From Embiotoca jacksoni (lineage: Eukaryota > Chordata > Actinopteri > Embiotocidae), in the NCBI GenBank assembly GCA_022577435.1, contig JAKOON010000002.1, forward strand, positions 12,930,184 to 12,994,183: a stretch of 64,000 bases of DNA. Direction: 5' to 3'. The notes under the pieces were generated by a model, which was not told the origin of the DNA, did not search any database, and worked only from the letters and a program-made list of their open reading frames with translations. A program made the position numbers and the translations under genes. Positions 13,277-46,555 of this stretch are shown here, piece by piece; the stretch's first letter is position 1, and the number at the start of each line of letters is the position of its first letter.

Positions 13277-14602
13277 TCTAAAAATTACCATATCACATTG
13301 ATATGCACGGGATACACAAATGTGTTAATGGAAATACTATTTTTTGTGAATTAGGCACTGTGCACGCAGTCAGTAGTGCAAGCTTTGGGAACTCTTCAGA
13401 TGCAATTCATATTTAAATGTTGTTATCCTCTTCTTTTGGTAATTGTGTTTGCACTTCCTGGTTACTCTTGGAAGTGGATTCACTGAAGCGTTCTGTTGAT
13501 AGCAGTGTGGTAATCGCTAATTACAAAGAAGGAGGCATATACATACACAGCGGCACACTCTCATTCATACACACATGCTCTCACAAAAATGAGGAAAGCT
13601 TGTAACAGGCTCCCTGGTTATTATTCACTGACATCCTGGCAAGTAAGTGTATTCACGCTGCTTAAAAGGACTCATGTGGAAAAACTGCACCTGTAACATT
13701 ATACAGGGATTTCTGAAGCACTATTTGGAAGTTCGGCATGGACTTGCTATATTCAATATGAAATCTGAGCAATGGGGAGGTGCACAGATTTAGCTCCAGT
13801 GGAAGAAGCAAGTGACAAGCACTAGTTGCTAAGTAACCAACTATTAATCAATGTATATAACTCCATATTATATTTATAATTAAACCATAAGCCTGCATTT
13901 ACACAGAGTAGCCTAAACAAGCTGTAAACACAACAATCCCGTATTGTCACCCTCAAGTTGATGTGGTGAACTTGTTAGTGAAAAGTTGCCTATTTATGCA
14001 TCCAGCAGATGCAGAGAAACCAAGTGGCAACCAAGGCCTCAAGTTCGGATTTTGACTATCACCGTTTTTCTGGTTCGGAGCCGTTTGGAGCCACAAAGTG
14101 ATGACCAGTGGATCTGACTTAATCTGATTGGAAACCCAACAACATTACTCCCCAACCACTGATAGCTGAAACCTGACTGCACCACGGTCCTGTAAATTAA
14201 ACAAACACGCCCCCAAAAACATGGCTTTTTGAATCCTAATTTTCTAATTAATGACGGGATTATTTTCAGATGGACCACAGAAAACGTATATGAAAGAGGG
14301 ACTTTAGCTAACAACACCAAAAATGTCAGGGTTTTGAACCTCTGATGAATGTAAGTCTAACGTTCCCTCTCCTTTGAGCTTTGTTTTAGACTCCACTGAC
14401 TGCTCTAAAAAAAATATCTGGCTCTCTCGCAGCTAAATATCTCATTATTTTCCTCAACTGGTTAACGCATAGCAACTAGCAGGTGAAAGTCTGCCAGTTG
14501 ATAAGTGGGGACTGTGCACTGATTGTTGCTGGACAGTTGGCATAGAGTGTGTTTTTTCTTTTAGAGATTTCTCTGCTGTGTTGACCCCTGGTCAATGAGA
14601 AC

Positions 14603-14711
14603 GAGTGTGAGCCAGAACAGTAAGGTTTCAGGCATTAAAACAAAACAATGAGCTGAAAGACTCAACGCAGCTACACGGATGGAGTTGAGGGGAACTGCAA
14701 AGTCGAGTAAT
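14603..14711. repeat. dispersed repeat, copy A
   Basis: GTGTGAGCCAGAACAGTAAG, AAAACAATGAGC and GGGAACTGCAAAGTCG align in order with 41149-41250 (copy B) in the same orientation. The family is unknown to me. Confidence 0.6.
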
Positions 14712-16954
14712 ATGTCAAACTAATTTACTATAGCTTGTTGACACTACATTTGAGCTGTACAGTTGCAGCAATGCAGACCACCTATTCAATCAAAATCAAG
14801 TATTGTCTTTGGCGGTGGTAAAAATAAATGAAATAAAATAAAGCACAAACCGTTAAAAAGTCAGCAGTGGGATGAACCTCTACAACATGTCAAAGTTGGT
14901 CCGTTCCAATTCGTAATGTAGAAAACTGGGTGGGTGTTACAGAGAAATGGTGGCAATCCCTCAGTGTGATTCAATGTAAGATTGGTTGTGAAGTGAGTGA
15001 TGATAATGACCTTTCCTCTGCGTGCAGTACAGTGTGAGAGTAATTCTCTTCACTTTATCAATTTATCTGTGTGTTTCTTTCTCCCATTCCCTTCTCATCA
15101 CTTGACAAATGTAAATGAGGAACGAAGGTATACGACTGCCTCACAGGGAAACCCGCTGTCGTATGTTATGTGTGTGGATAAAAAAGAAAACACTGACCGT
15201 TACAATGTAGTATGTATGTGAAGAGATCTTGTGGATAACTCTTTTTAATATGATTCAGCTAAATACCACTGATGCCTTTTTGGTTTAGTTTGGGTTATTT
15301 GTTTTTTCCTCAATAAAACATGCTCCAGTACTAAACACTAAAAGCATCAATCTATCCTATTCTTTTCTTTTAGACTTTTCTAACTATTTTTTGATTCAAC
15401 CTAAGCATTCAGTTTAGTGGATAAGTAGCAATGTAGACATTACAATGGAAATATTGTATTAAAATATCCCAGTAAAGTCATAAATGCTGACATAGGATGT
15501 CCTTTTGTTCACACTGTAAATGCAGAAACAAGTCCTTCATACTGTATTACAGCAATACAATGGTTCAGCTTTGTAGTATCTCCCAGGCACTGATGACCCA
15601 CCTGTAATACAATAAACCCAATAAGTTGCTTGAGCTGTTTCCTCTTGTGAATAAGAAGAGATGGTTAACGTGAATTACAGTGAATGCACTGGAGAAGCTA
15701 TAAGAACAACCCAAATCCCAAATAATGGGAGCTCGTCGGAAATATTTTCTGTCATTTTCACTGATCAGCTTTTATATTTCAGCTGTTGGCATTTTTTTCC
15801 CACCTTGTCACAATACCCAGGTTTCTATTGTACAGTTGTTCCAAACAAGGTCATCGCTGCCATTCAAAGAGCAGCAATTTACCTGCGGGCTGTTTCCACA
15901 GAATTCAAGTATTCATGTGTATATATGTCAACTATTCAGAAATTCTCTATTTACACTGTATACCTGCAATATAACTGATGTGTGTTGTGGCCTTTTATGA
16001 GAACTGCACAATGAGGATATTCTTTTCCTACTGAGGATCACAAAGCTGCACTTTTCAAATGAATCATCCTCAGACAGAATAACTATTTTGAACCTTCTTC
16101 AATCTCTCAATAAGCACATTTGTTAAGCAATCAATTTTCTTAGCTAAGTCTTACTTGAGCTACGCTAATCATGACCACAATCAGAGTTCATGTCTGTGTT
16201 GAGCTGTCTTCGGGGAGAGGTGAAGTTATTATAGCTCCAGTGTATCTGATTAATCCACATCGAGACATCTTTTGAGGCATATTTAACCAAACATATCCGA
16301 CCCTCTGCATATTAGCGTTGACACTATCTGGATCTTGATCTTTCTGTCGACTCATTTCTCTCTGAGCTGTTCTGTTCTGTTCTTGTGCTCTTCTCCATCG
16401 TGTACCTTTCTGTGTCGCTACCAGATGTTCTTCCCCCTCCTTATTTCTCACTGTGGTGACATTTCTGGGGGTGATTACGGATAGTTGTCCCATCCCTGAG
16501 CCATGTGTCATCAGACTTACTTCCATCTGAGTGACTGGCCATGAAATGTCAGATGAGAGTACAGATGGATGAATGGTGGAGAGTTAGAGGCCTGGAGAGA
16601 CAATCTTTCACTCTGTTGAACCCAAAAAAGCTAAGCTTCATTGGCCTGTGACAGGTTTCCCAATAAAAAATGAAACTCTAGTACCACTTATGGATATTTT
16701 TACGAGGCATCATCATTGATGGTCACTGTTGTATTGTGTGTATTTTTCATCGCAGAGTTTAGCTGTAAATGTGAGCTGTTGAATTTGGCGAAATTACTCT
16801 TTTTTTCCCTACATATTCTTAAATAACACAATGGTATTAAATGTTTTAATGGATGTAGAACTGCATTCTGATCATATCGTATGTTACACACTTGAGTTTG
16901 AAGCAGCATTGAAAAATTATGGACAAATGATCCCTAATATTCATCCATCATCTG

Positions 16955-17235
16955 TACCCGCAGTATCCTTACCAGGGTCCCAGTTAACTTCGGTACACCG
17001 TGGCCAGGTTGCCAGTCCATCACAGTGCAAACACAGAAAAATACACAATCACTCACGCTTACATTCACACCTACGGTCAATTTAGAATCACCAATTTACC
17101 TGACATGCATGTCTTTGGACGGTGGGAGAGAGCCGAAGTAACCGGAGAAAACCCACGCAAGCTCAGGGAGAACATCCAAACTCCACTCACTCGAGGTCCG
17201 AACCCAGAACCTTCCTGCTGCGAGGCAGATACTTA
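16955..17235. repeat. widespread fish interspersed repeat, copy 2
   Basis: Same phrases as the copy at 9330-9620 (CAGGTTGCCAGTCCATCACA, CATGCATGTCTTTGGACGGT, AGGGAGAACATCCAAACTCC). It ends in a tRNA-like phrase, AGGTCCGAACCCAGAACC. Confidence 0.75.
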
Positions 17236-19811
17236 TTATTATTATATAGATATTTATTTTATATTATTATAGGATTCTTGGTAAAATATCTGTTGATATT
17301 GATTACTATGCTTCAAGTTATGTCTACAAGGTAAAAAAAACCCAAAAAAACACCAAGTATTCCACCAAAATAATACTAAGCTGATTGGTGCACACTTTCC
17401 TGGCTTAGCAGGTAGCGCAGTCGTTCATTAATCGTAGAACTAACAGTTGAAATTGTAGTCACGGTCCATGTCTGAGAAATGTTAGATACCAAATTGTTCA
17501 ATGACATGTAGCTTTGAGTCTATAACTATGTAATCTATGACAAAATAAAGGAATCAGCAAAGCCTTACAGTGGAAGCTGTAACCAAAAGTTGCCAATTAT
17601 TTCCTTGAAAAAGGAGTCAAACATTTTTGCATTATCATAATAGTCAATATACAGTAGTTGAGCAGCTAATCTCTATTTAATGAGTCATTTCAGCTCTAGA
17701 TGTTTTTGAAAATATGTTTTTTTATTAGTAGTTTAAAACCTGCTAGATCATTTTAGATATTATTTTAGTACAGTAATTCACATCACTCTCACCTGTCTCT
17801 ACGTTTGTGTCGTTATGAATTTATTGTTAAGGCTATATCTTTTATGATTCTCATCACTCCTTCATAATTGATGGTGACCTTTTGAACTATTTATTTGTAT
17901 GTATTGTATGTTTGATCTTTCAACCATTCAGTAAGCTTGCCCTTTTTTAAAAGCATCTCAATGCTTCATGTTTTGCTGTAAATGTGTGCATACCTAACTG
18001 AATTACACACCCAGAATATACAGTGGACACACAAACCCACTCACTAACACTGCCTCCTCCAGTAGGTGATTTCAGCCCTCCAGGGGGTCAATCCACTGCA
18101 AGGGATTGTGGTCCAAACAGAATCACTTAGGCTGTATCTGAGGGGAACTGAAGAAAACTGCAGAGGAATCACACGGGAGTTGGTCTGTAAATGGAAACCC
18201 CAACCCTCAACACTTCATATTACTTTCCTGCCTCTCTTTCTCCCTCTCACTCTCGTTTTTAATAGAGGCTCCCTGTCGTGAAACTATCATATGACACTAA
18301 GATCCTGCAGCACGTACATAAAAGGAGTTTAATGGTCCACAAAGTGAAAACAAATTTCAGCAGTAAATATTTATTTTATCTGTACTGAGTTCAGATCAGT
18401 TCATCTCAAGATTATTGTGCAGAGATTTTAGTATGCCCATATACAACTACTGGCACTAGAATACTATTTTACAAAGCCTACATTAATATTATTAGTATAA
18501 ACAATTTTTGTGTAATGCTGTCTCTTGATTACTTCCACTTTTCATAATTGTTGTTTTTGTATTGTGCCATATGGCTGGGTTTATCAGCGGGCAGGTATTT
18601 AAGGGGATGAGCTGTGCTTTCCCGACCTGACATAATATGACCTGCCATCATCACAAATCTGTGTGTCTCTCAGCCTTCAGACCATCTTGGATAAGCCCAT
18701 CCATCACACATACCTTCACAAGAGCACTCAGTCCTTTTCAATAACCCTCCCATCTATCCTCCCTAGACTTTGTCAATATAACCCGCAGAGACCTGGCCCT
18801 TCTACGATGGGATGCGACGACCCTGACCGAGAACTGACCTGCTCACCTGACCTGCGTGTTCGCATGCATGTCTGTGCATTTGGGATCTGTTTGTGTATAT
18901 ATACACAGCAAACCCATGCTTTTCTGTGTTTGTGCACATGTGTGTTTGTGGTAACAGCAAGAGAGCAGGGTCTGACATACAAAAATATTCTGTGTGCACT
19001 GCATCTGCTGAGAAAATATCCCTCCTTTCTGTATACTTCCTCCCATCTTATTCCTTTCTGAGAGACATTTACCTCCATCTCATTCTCCACTTTCATCATC
19101 GTCTCGCGCAGTCAGAAACGGCCACAGCATTTAAGGGGGGTAAGAAATTACATCTAAGATAGCTTATCACACCCTCCTGCCACTTGTTACAGCGTTTTCC
19201 TTCTTTAATGTGTGCAAACCCAGCTTTATTTCTGTGCCGTATATAATGGCTCAGAGATGGTATCATCAGAGACAGGCCAGCTTGACTAAATGGGAGCGGC
19301 AAATTGACTGTAGTATTAGGAAGGAAAGGGCCTCTATCAGGCAATCTGATAGGATCCCATTAAAGAAAGCTTACACATGAATATGATTAGCTTTTCATTC
19401 CTCCGAATGGAAACATCTTCTGAAGAGGAGAGGAGATGAAATGTTTTGTAGTGATAGGGCCTTTGTACCACTGATAGGATTGTTATTGCCTAATTTGGGT
19501 AGAAAGGCCATTAAAGTTCTCGGAAGAGACGATGAATGTTCTCTGTAAGTATACTCGGTTATGGCTGTGGACTAGTGGTTCACTGTGTGTGGGTAATGCT
19601 TTACTTTGTTGATGTGAAAACCACCCTCCATTTCAATGGCTTCATATCGGGCTTGTTTTTGCTGAAATCTGTGACTAATGAGTACTAGGTTTCATCTCCT
19701 GTTTCTCCAAAATAAACTGAAGGGCTTTTTGTGTGTTTGTGGTTAATGTGATGTAAAGTGTTTTTTGTTTTTTTACTATCTCCAACAGACTGTGACAGAA
19801 GTGCTTCATTA

Positions 19812-19816
<5 letters not shown>

Positions 19817-19846
<30 letters not shown>
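19817..19846. repeat. poly(A) run, 30 bases
   Basis: Uninterrupted A run. It could be the tail of an old retroposed sequence, but I see no element body before it. Confidence 0.9.
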
Positions 19847-19848
<2 letters not shown>

Positions 19849-20912
19849 ATCACGATGAGCACAACTTCTTAAGCAGATTGTTGTTCATTTATGGAGAGCC
19901 TCTCGAATACTGTTTGCCAAGTCCTCAAATAAGCATTTATTGTGTGTGATCTGTCAAAGTGTATCAATTTGATAAGTGCTAAGTATCCAGCAACATGTTT
20001 TGGGATATTAACACTGGCTGTACTTCCAAGGTTCCTTTAGCTGATTAATGGCATTTCTACATAGGTATTGGCATTTCAAGTAAAAGTACTATTCGATATT
20101 CGCCGGGAACCAAATGACTATTATTTGGAGGTGCTAGTATAAACAAAGGAAATGGGACATGGTGACAGTCTCATAAAGTATTTCATGTTATATTTTTTTA
20201 ATGACTACCATCACTATTTCTACACCAATGGCCTCAACATCATGTTGGTAGATTGCTGTGACACAGGACACAAAATAACTTGGCAGTAGACGTTTGTCAA
20301 GATTTCTATTTTAACAAATTGTATTATTTATATTTTATTATATGTATATATATTTTTTATCAAATAGGCTTATTTTATAAGGGCCCGAGCACCGATGGTG
20401 CGAAAGCCCTATTGTTAGTCAAGCGATTATTATTATTCTCTGTAAACAACTGCATTTTTGGTGGCTTTATCATACTCAAAAACACGATGTTTCGCCGTGA
20501 CACAGGAAGTTGATGTTTAAGATCAAACGATGCTCCAAACCTCACGAAACTTTGCACATGCATCAGGCACCAACTTTCATGAGTTTTTGAAGAAGTTAAA
20601 GCCACCAAAACATGTAGAGTGAATACATGGATTTGTATTAAAAGCATGAAAGGGAAATAAAAATGTCTAAATTCACCACAGTGGCATGTGTTTGGGTGTT
20701 TGTTTTGGGTGTATCCATATTTGTCAGCAGGATTATGGGAAAACCTACGGGCCTGATTTTCATGGGACTGGGTGGGACAAGGAGGAACCCATGAGATCTA
20801 TTAATAAGGGCCCGATAGTGCGAAAGCCCTATTGTTCTTCAAGGAATCATTATTCTGCGTTATTATTATTCTCTGTAAACAACTGCATTTCTGGAGGCTT
20901 TATCATATTCAA

Positions 20913-20990
20913 GATAGTCCAGCGGTCTACGACGCTGCTTCAGAGCTGGAAAAGACCTCGTGAATATATGGGTTTGAGCCCCGCTCAGGT
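20913..20990 (+). repeat. tRNA-like (pol III A/B box) sequence
   Basis: TAGTCCAGCGG (20915-20925) fits the A-box consensus TRGYNNARNNG. GGTTTGAGCCC (20971-20981) is one base off the B-box core GGTTCGANNCC, at tRNA-like spacing. It lacks a clean acceptor stem, so it is more likely a SINE head or tRNA pseudogene than a working tRNA gene. Confidence 0.5.
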
Positions 20991-21029
20991 ATTACACATC
21001 CTCATAGATCACAGAGGACAAGTCCCCTT

Positions 21030-21157
21030 AATAAGCCACACGGTTCATGGAGAGCAAATCCCTCTAAGGGTAAGCCACATGGTTCACAGAGGGCGAGTCC
21101 CCTCAATAAGCCACATGGTTCACAGAGGGCGAGTCCCTCTAAGGGTAAGCCACACTT
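21030..21157. repeat. minisatellite, about 38-bp unit, three-plus copies
   Basis: Units begin TAAGCCACAYGGTTCA and contain AGAGGGCGAGTCCC. Ends alternate between CTCAA and TCTAAGGG. Confidence 0.85.
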
Positions 21158-23731
21158 GTTCGGGTTTGTACATGTAGTCGTACTAATACCAAACCAAAGG
21201 TCAACAACAATACAAAACTCAAACAAAAATAACAATCCCCCAAAAGAGACTTTTTTTTTTTTTTTTCATATTTCCGACAACATGCTATAGTATGACAGTG
21301 GTGCACTGGTTAGAGTAGTTGCCTCACAGTGAGAAGTAACTTGATGCATGCATGTCAGTTCAGAAAAAGGTCATACTCCAAAAAATGATAAAAAAATTTT
21401 TTTTAAAAAGTCATCCAAAATAGCCAAAGTATGTCGTCCGAAACATTCGAAAAAAAAGTCCTACTATATTATGTCATCCAAAAAGTGACCCAAAATTATT
21501 TTTTTTATATAGTATTTAGTACAGCCAGGGCAATGCGGCTAAGTTTGATGTTTCGCCATGACACATGAAGTTGATGCTTAAGGTCAAACGATGCTCCAAA
21601 CCTCACGAAACTTTGCGAATGCTTGTGTTGTTCAAAGCCATTTGAATCTGTCAGCAAATAAAAATTGCAGTGTTGATAAGAGCTCGGTGGAAAAGGAGGA
21701 AGTTCCATTCAAGAATTACACCAAACCATTAGTATATAAGGATGAGCTACATGTGGTTTCCATGTTCCAAGTATTTAGATACAAATAGTAAATCACATAG
21801 TAAATTAAACCATTACAAAAAAGATTAGGTATGCAATATAAGAATATAAGCAGAAGTACAACTAAGTTTGTTGAGCAAAATATACTTAAAACTTGGAAGC
21901 TAAAGTGTTCATTATGCAGGAAAAATAGGCTCCATCATCTTATCGTCATGCTGGGTTATGTTATCTGATAAGCAGTGTTTAGCATTTTCATAACAGCTGA
22001 CTGCAGTATAGTTGACTTTACCTATTATATTTACGGTACTGTTGGATGGTTTAATGAGAAAGTAAGTAGTTGTTGTAAATGAATGGAATACAACTTTAAA
22101 GTACCATAAAAGTGAAATACTCACATAGGTTTTTAAGTATCGTTTACTAATACAAGTACATACAAAACCCAGTACTCAGCATAAGTCCCCTGCAGCTCAC
22201 TGAGAGCACTATATCTTTCAGTTTTCCCTGTTTCTGACACGTTGCATTGCTTTCTACAGGGGTTAATGTGATGAGACAAGAGAGGAGACAGATTCTCTTG
22301 CAACATTTTGTTGCTGTCATTCTGGCTTTGCTTCTGTGACTTTACTTTCAGTCTCTTGGCGCAAACCTAAGTGTTTCCATGAGTCATTATCTCATTTGTC
22401 TGCATACCCAAGAAAGACTGTAATATGGGTACATCAAAATACCACAGGCTGCAATGCTTTATGATAAAATTAACAAAGGATGAATACAAAGGTGAATATA
22501 AAAGTCGTTTGTAATTCTGAGGAGGTAACTAAAACAGCTTTATTAAACCCCATGGGAAAGTCATTTGCCACCAAATCAAGTCATACAAACAACAAACAAT
22601 AAACTTTCCATTTGCTGTCACAATAAACAAAAAGCCATTTGAGACATGATTAACAACTGAAAGGTGCTATGGATCTAGACCACAACTGAAAGGGTTCATT
22701 AGGGAAGACTGATGTATCACTAGTCACTTACTGAATGCTTATGAGTCTCTTAAAAACACAGTTTAAAGGCCTTCAATTACAGAACAGTAACTGAATTCTT
22801 GAGATTAAAGGCAGACAAAAGGCAATATTAAAAAAAAGAAGAAAAAAAAAAGAAGAGAATAACGCAGCAAAAGATTTCTCCCTTTGATAATCCGTCTTTA
22901 CACAATTACTGTATATACAAAGCTCAGTGATTTAAAGGCTATTTGTTGCAGGTTTATTTGTACCCTAGCTTGAGTCAGGTCTGATAAATTTAGTCGAACT
23001 TCCTATTTTATCTGGAAAACAAGAATAAATTACCTGCTCTTTTTACTCATGAATAACAAATGAACACCATTAAAAATAAAGGTTGCTTTTCTAACTTAAA
23101 TTGTGCTCTTTTGGATTTCTTCTGTCTTCTATCTCCTCCTATCTCTGTTGACTCCTGCAGCTAGGCTTCTTCCTTGGAAAAAAAAGAGATCCGATTTAAT
23201 AGAGTTATTGTAATTGTGTTGTCTGTCTTTGAACTGAAGACGGAATTGCTTTTGACTTGCAAATATTTCAGACTGAATTGGGCTAAATGACTTTTGGGAA
23301 ATGTCTCTGGCATTAACAGTGTCCTCCTCTTTCTCCTCTCTAAAGGTTAATAGTATCTGCTCTCAGTGAATGAGTCAGTGGACTTTACTGTGCCATTCAG
23401 TGACAGAGGCGGTTTGTTTGCAGCCTCTCTCTTTTTCTTCCTCGGGCAGGATAGAGTCAGCAGGTCAAGTTTTGTTTCTGTGGGGGATGGATAAATGCAG
23501 CGTAGAGCCTAAAAAGAAGATTAAGGCCATATACAAGACAAATGAAAGAATGGGCTTCCAATTGAAATGGTTGTTACAGTAGAGTGTGCGTGTGTCTCTG
23601 TGTGATATGAATGACCTCCAATCGACTGTGCATGACTATAAGGTTGAGCTACCACAGACAGATTTTTATTAAATGCATAATAAGATGTTTTACTAAATCT
23701 GCTCTCTCTTTCTCCCTGTCACCTATCACAG

Positions 23732-43702
<19,971 letters not shown>

Positions 43703-44433
43703 AGACTGGAGTGCAGGCGCGTCACACACAGAAAGACAGTTAAAGACTCATCGAGACAGACTGAGGGACAGAGGAGGACTGAGAATGATGGAGAAGAAAG
43801 GCATTCAGAGTCCAAGTCTGGCCTGGGTGAAGCCTGCCCTCTGTTGGCCATGTACTGTAATGACATGGACTCCCTGTACAGCCAGAGGATGGCTTTTAGA
43901 TACAGTATCTTCATGTTAGTGGTTGGCATACATGTATGTTCATATGCGAGTGTGTGTGAGTGAAAGAGTGGGGAAGATGTGTTGAGAGTCATTTCGGATA
44001 TAGGAGGTGAGGGAGTGTTTGCCTCCCTAGTGTCAGAGGTGAGTTCCCAGAGTAAGTCATGTGTCACTGTGCACAAAGCACCTTTTTTATGATTAATGCT
44101 TGAGTTTGAAATTTATTTATTTTTTTGCCGGATATATAAGGGAATAGGAGCAAAACTCAAAGGGAAAGAAAAAACGACACATAATCAAAACTTTTTTTCC
44201 CCACTGGTTCATCCTGTCCATTTGTTCTGTGTCATTTTGGTTCACTTACCTATTGATAGATAAATATACCACCATTCCTTTTCAGGTCCAATATTATTCC
44301 ACTTGAGTAAAAATTATTTAAAAGATGAAATGCGGTTGATGTGTCCGTGATGGAGTTACCAATGAGTTTCGTATTTGTGAATGAGTGCATGTGAATTTTT
44401 GCTAGATAGAGGAATTGTGACGTTTCGGATAGG

Positions 44434-44435
<2 letters not shown>

Positions 44436-44525
<90 letters not shown>

Positions 44526-44529
44526 GTGT
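44436..44529. repeat. kcnd3: (TG)n microsatellite in probable kcnd3 3' UTR
   Basis: About 42 TG units followed by GCGTGTGTG. Confidence 0.97.
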
Positions 44530-44817
44530 TTCTCAGTTGATTGAAAACTTGTGTTTCAGTTCTTCTGGAAGTCTCTCTGGCTCAGCATATGGTATATTTG
44601 ACTAGCTGCCACTCTGAAGGGTTCATTTCAGACATTTCTGTCCAAAATTCTCAGCTACAAGGCTTTTACCCAATATGTGCCTGTTTACCTGGAGTAAAAG
44701 TATAATTTTTGTTTTGTTTTAATAGTTTTCTGAATTTTTCCCCATTATTTTCCCCTTTTTAGCTCTTACAGCCCGACGGACCTCAAATAACTTAATTTCT
44801 GTAACAAAGAAACCAAA

Positions 44818-44823
44818 AATAAA
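44818..44823 (+). promoter_or_regulatory. kcnd3: candidate poly(A) signal of kcnd3
   Basis: Perfect AATAAA in an A-rich context about 1.1 kb after the kcnd3 stop. It is the first perfect signal I noted downstream of the stop, and is not proven. Confidence 0.35.
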
Positions 44824-44840
44824 AAAAATACATTTTGAAT

Positions 44841-46545
44841 TCAAACCACCACAATTAAAAGCACAAGATGTCTGCTGAGAATTTCTGACACAAATCTGTC
44901 CCGAGCCCGGGATCTTTGTGAATATTGTTAATAGAATATTTTGTAATATTTGACCATTGTTTGGCAGAACCAGTGAAGCTGTCCTCTTGTTCTCTCTCTT
45001 TCCCTCACTCTGTCTTTCTCTTTCTTCCTCACTCTCCTCTCTTTTTCTTGTTGTTGTCCTGTTGTATCCCTACCTCCTGTGTGAACAACAGTATGCTTTC
45101 AGTAGTCTTTATAGCTGTCAATGTTTTTTCTTCCCCAAACTCAGCGGGCGTTTTTCGAAGTTGTTGAGTATGTGTACTCTATGTGGTTAGGAAACTTGGT
45201 GTTTGTACTTTTTGTCCTCCTTGGTGTTTCAAAAGGTTTTATTTATGTTATCTTCTGAAGAATTTAAAGCAGGGAAGACTGTTGCAACGGTGACCACAGA
45301 GACACGGAGGACACTGGATGAACCATCCACAGATCTCTGTCACCAAAAAGGTGTTGTCCTGTTCTCTCGACTCACAGACCAATATGTATAACTTTAGTAT
45401 TACTTCTCATCAAATTCCATCTAAGTTGACCTTTGTACGTATGGACAATGGCCTCTGCTAACCTTCAAGCTGATGCTGCTCTGTTGATCTTCTTCATATT
45501 GAATGTCATTTTGGGTTGAGCAGCAGCAGAGACAGTTAGGTCTGTCCCTTGGTGAACGAGCCCACCGCTGTGGTTTCATCAAGCAGGGAAGAGCAGCTTC
45601 AGTCATAGAAGACTAACCACCCACTTCTACTCCATGTAGTTTAAAAAATGGTGATCAAGAGCACACAGACTGGGCTACAGACGCACCAGTATCAGCCAAC
45701 AGCATATTTCAAAAGCAATACTGGAATTGGTCAAAGATTATGTCTGCCCACATGTAGCTGATGTTTTTTCCTGTAGAAATAGACTATTTAAAATAACTGT
45801 TAAAATAGCAGCAAATGTATCATGGCCTTTTAAAGTATATATATTTAATTAGCTTCCGATGGAGACATCTGAGAAGCTTTATCAGTTATACATATGCATT
45901 TTTACTTAGACTTAGAAAACACATATCATCAAATCAGCCAACAGGTGGAAACATATACCATACTGGTACCACATCAGTGCATTCCTACATGAGATTCAAA
46001 TGTCACTTGGACTTCTCTGTTGTACTTCAGTTCTCTCTGATCCTGAGCTTAGTACCAACCCAAAGAAAGCCAAAACTTATTCTACAGAGTTGAAACAGGA
46101 TGTGTTTTACGTCTGGTATTTCTAGTAGTGACTTAGTACTATTGCTGGTAATTTAGTACCATACACGGTGACAACAACTGCCTAGACCCAGTATTAGTGT
46201 TTAGTCAAACTGTGCGCAAATTTACATGGAGTAAAAAAAGAAGAGAAGTACAGACAGGTAGAGCTTTTTCAATGTATTTTTGAAAGTGGGGTTAAAGACA
46301 TTGACTTCATATTCGCAGCATAAAGTCCGACATTTAGAGTCTATTGGACTCTACAACAAGAGTATGACATAGGTAACGGCAGAAGTGAGGCTCCCTTTGT
46401 TTTGCTGCTAAGGACCGCGATTAAACGTGATTAATTTCCTGCTTCTCTGTTTCAAGACAGGTTGTTTTGTGTCAGCTGCACTTTCAAATGACACAGTTTG
46501 AAATATCATGTGAGAATATATTCTGCTGAAAGTGTCAAAGGATTG
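44841..46545. other. intergenic, kcnd3 to GPCR
   Basis: The space between the two convergent 3' ends. I see no gene, tRNA or clear repeat. Confidence 0.6.
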
Positions 46546-46549
46546 CATT

Positions 46550-46555
46550 TTTATT
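46550..46555 (-). promoter_or_regulatory. candidate poly(A) signal of the GPCR gene
   Basis: AATAAA on the - strand about 390 bases after the GPCR stop. It is a plausible 3' end, not proven. Confidence 0.3.

Larger units (their letters stand above)
20377..21625. mobile_element. inverted relatives of the 8716-11383 element, interrupted by a tRNA-like insertion
   Basis: Two starts of the same end sequence occur, AAGGGCCCGAGCACC at 20379 and AAGGGCCCGATAGTGCG at 20806. The first fragment (20377-20740) holds the reverse complement of segments at 9585-9640 and 9700-9800. The second, 20801-21625, holds the reverse complement of the 9050-9280 type segment. It is split by unrelated sequence at about 20913-21180. 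No coding capacity. Confidence 0.7.
1..23731 (+). other. kcnd3: kcnd3 upstream intron (non-coding)
   Basis: I find no supported exon in this stretch, and no open frame on either strand shows a recognisable domain. It is read as intron because the kcnd3 exon at 23732 starts mid-codon and needs an upstream exon. It holds CA/TG microsatellites, the transposon-like blocks at 8716-11383 and 20377-21625, and a fish repeat at 16955-17235. The rest (for example 1-2050, 3310-7010, 11400-16950 and 17240-20370) is unique-looking AT-rich sequence in which I see nothing specific beyond the entries listed. Confidence 0.7.
43703..44840 (+). other. kcnd3: probable kcnd3 3' UTR
   Basis: This is non-coding sequence after the kcnd3 stop. 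A candidate poly(A) signal AATAAA lies at 44818-44823, so the 3' end is tentatively placed near 44840. The stretch contains a long (TG)n tract (44436-44529) and a CTCF-like motif (43834-43847). The UTR could run further, since cleavage sites cannot be seen directly. Confidence 0.5.

Noticed and set aside
15661..16000. Three overlapping open frames of 62-105 codons
   Set aside because: AT-rich, overlapping in all + frames, no domain: typical chance frames.
20913..20990. Functional tRNA gene
   Set aside because: A and B boxes are present, but I could not pair an acceptor stem and the B box departs from GGTTC.
20686..21177. 163-codon frame through the transposon and minisatellite
   Set aside because: It crosses unrelated repeats. 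The repeated peptide comes from the 38-bp minisatellite.
1..23731. Search for the kcnd3 first coding exon (T1, S1-S5)
   Set aside because: That exon would be a single open stretch of over 1 kb with unmistakable residues. None is present, so it lies before the window.
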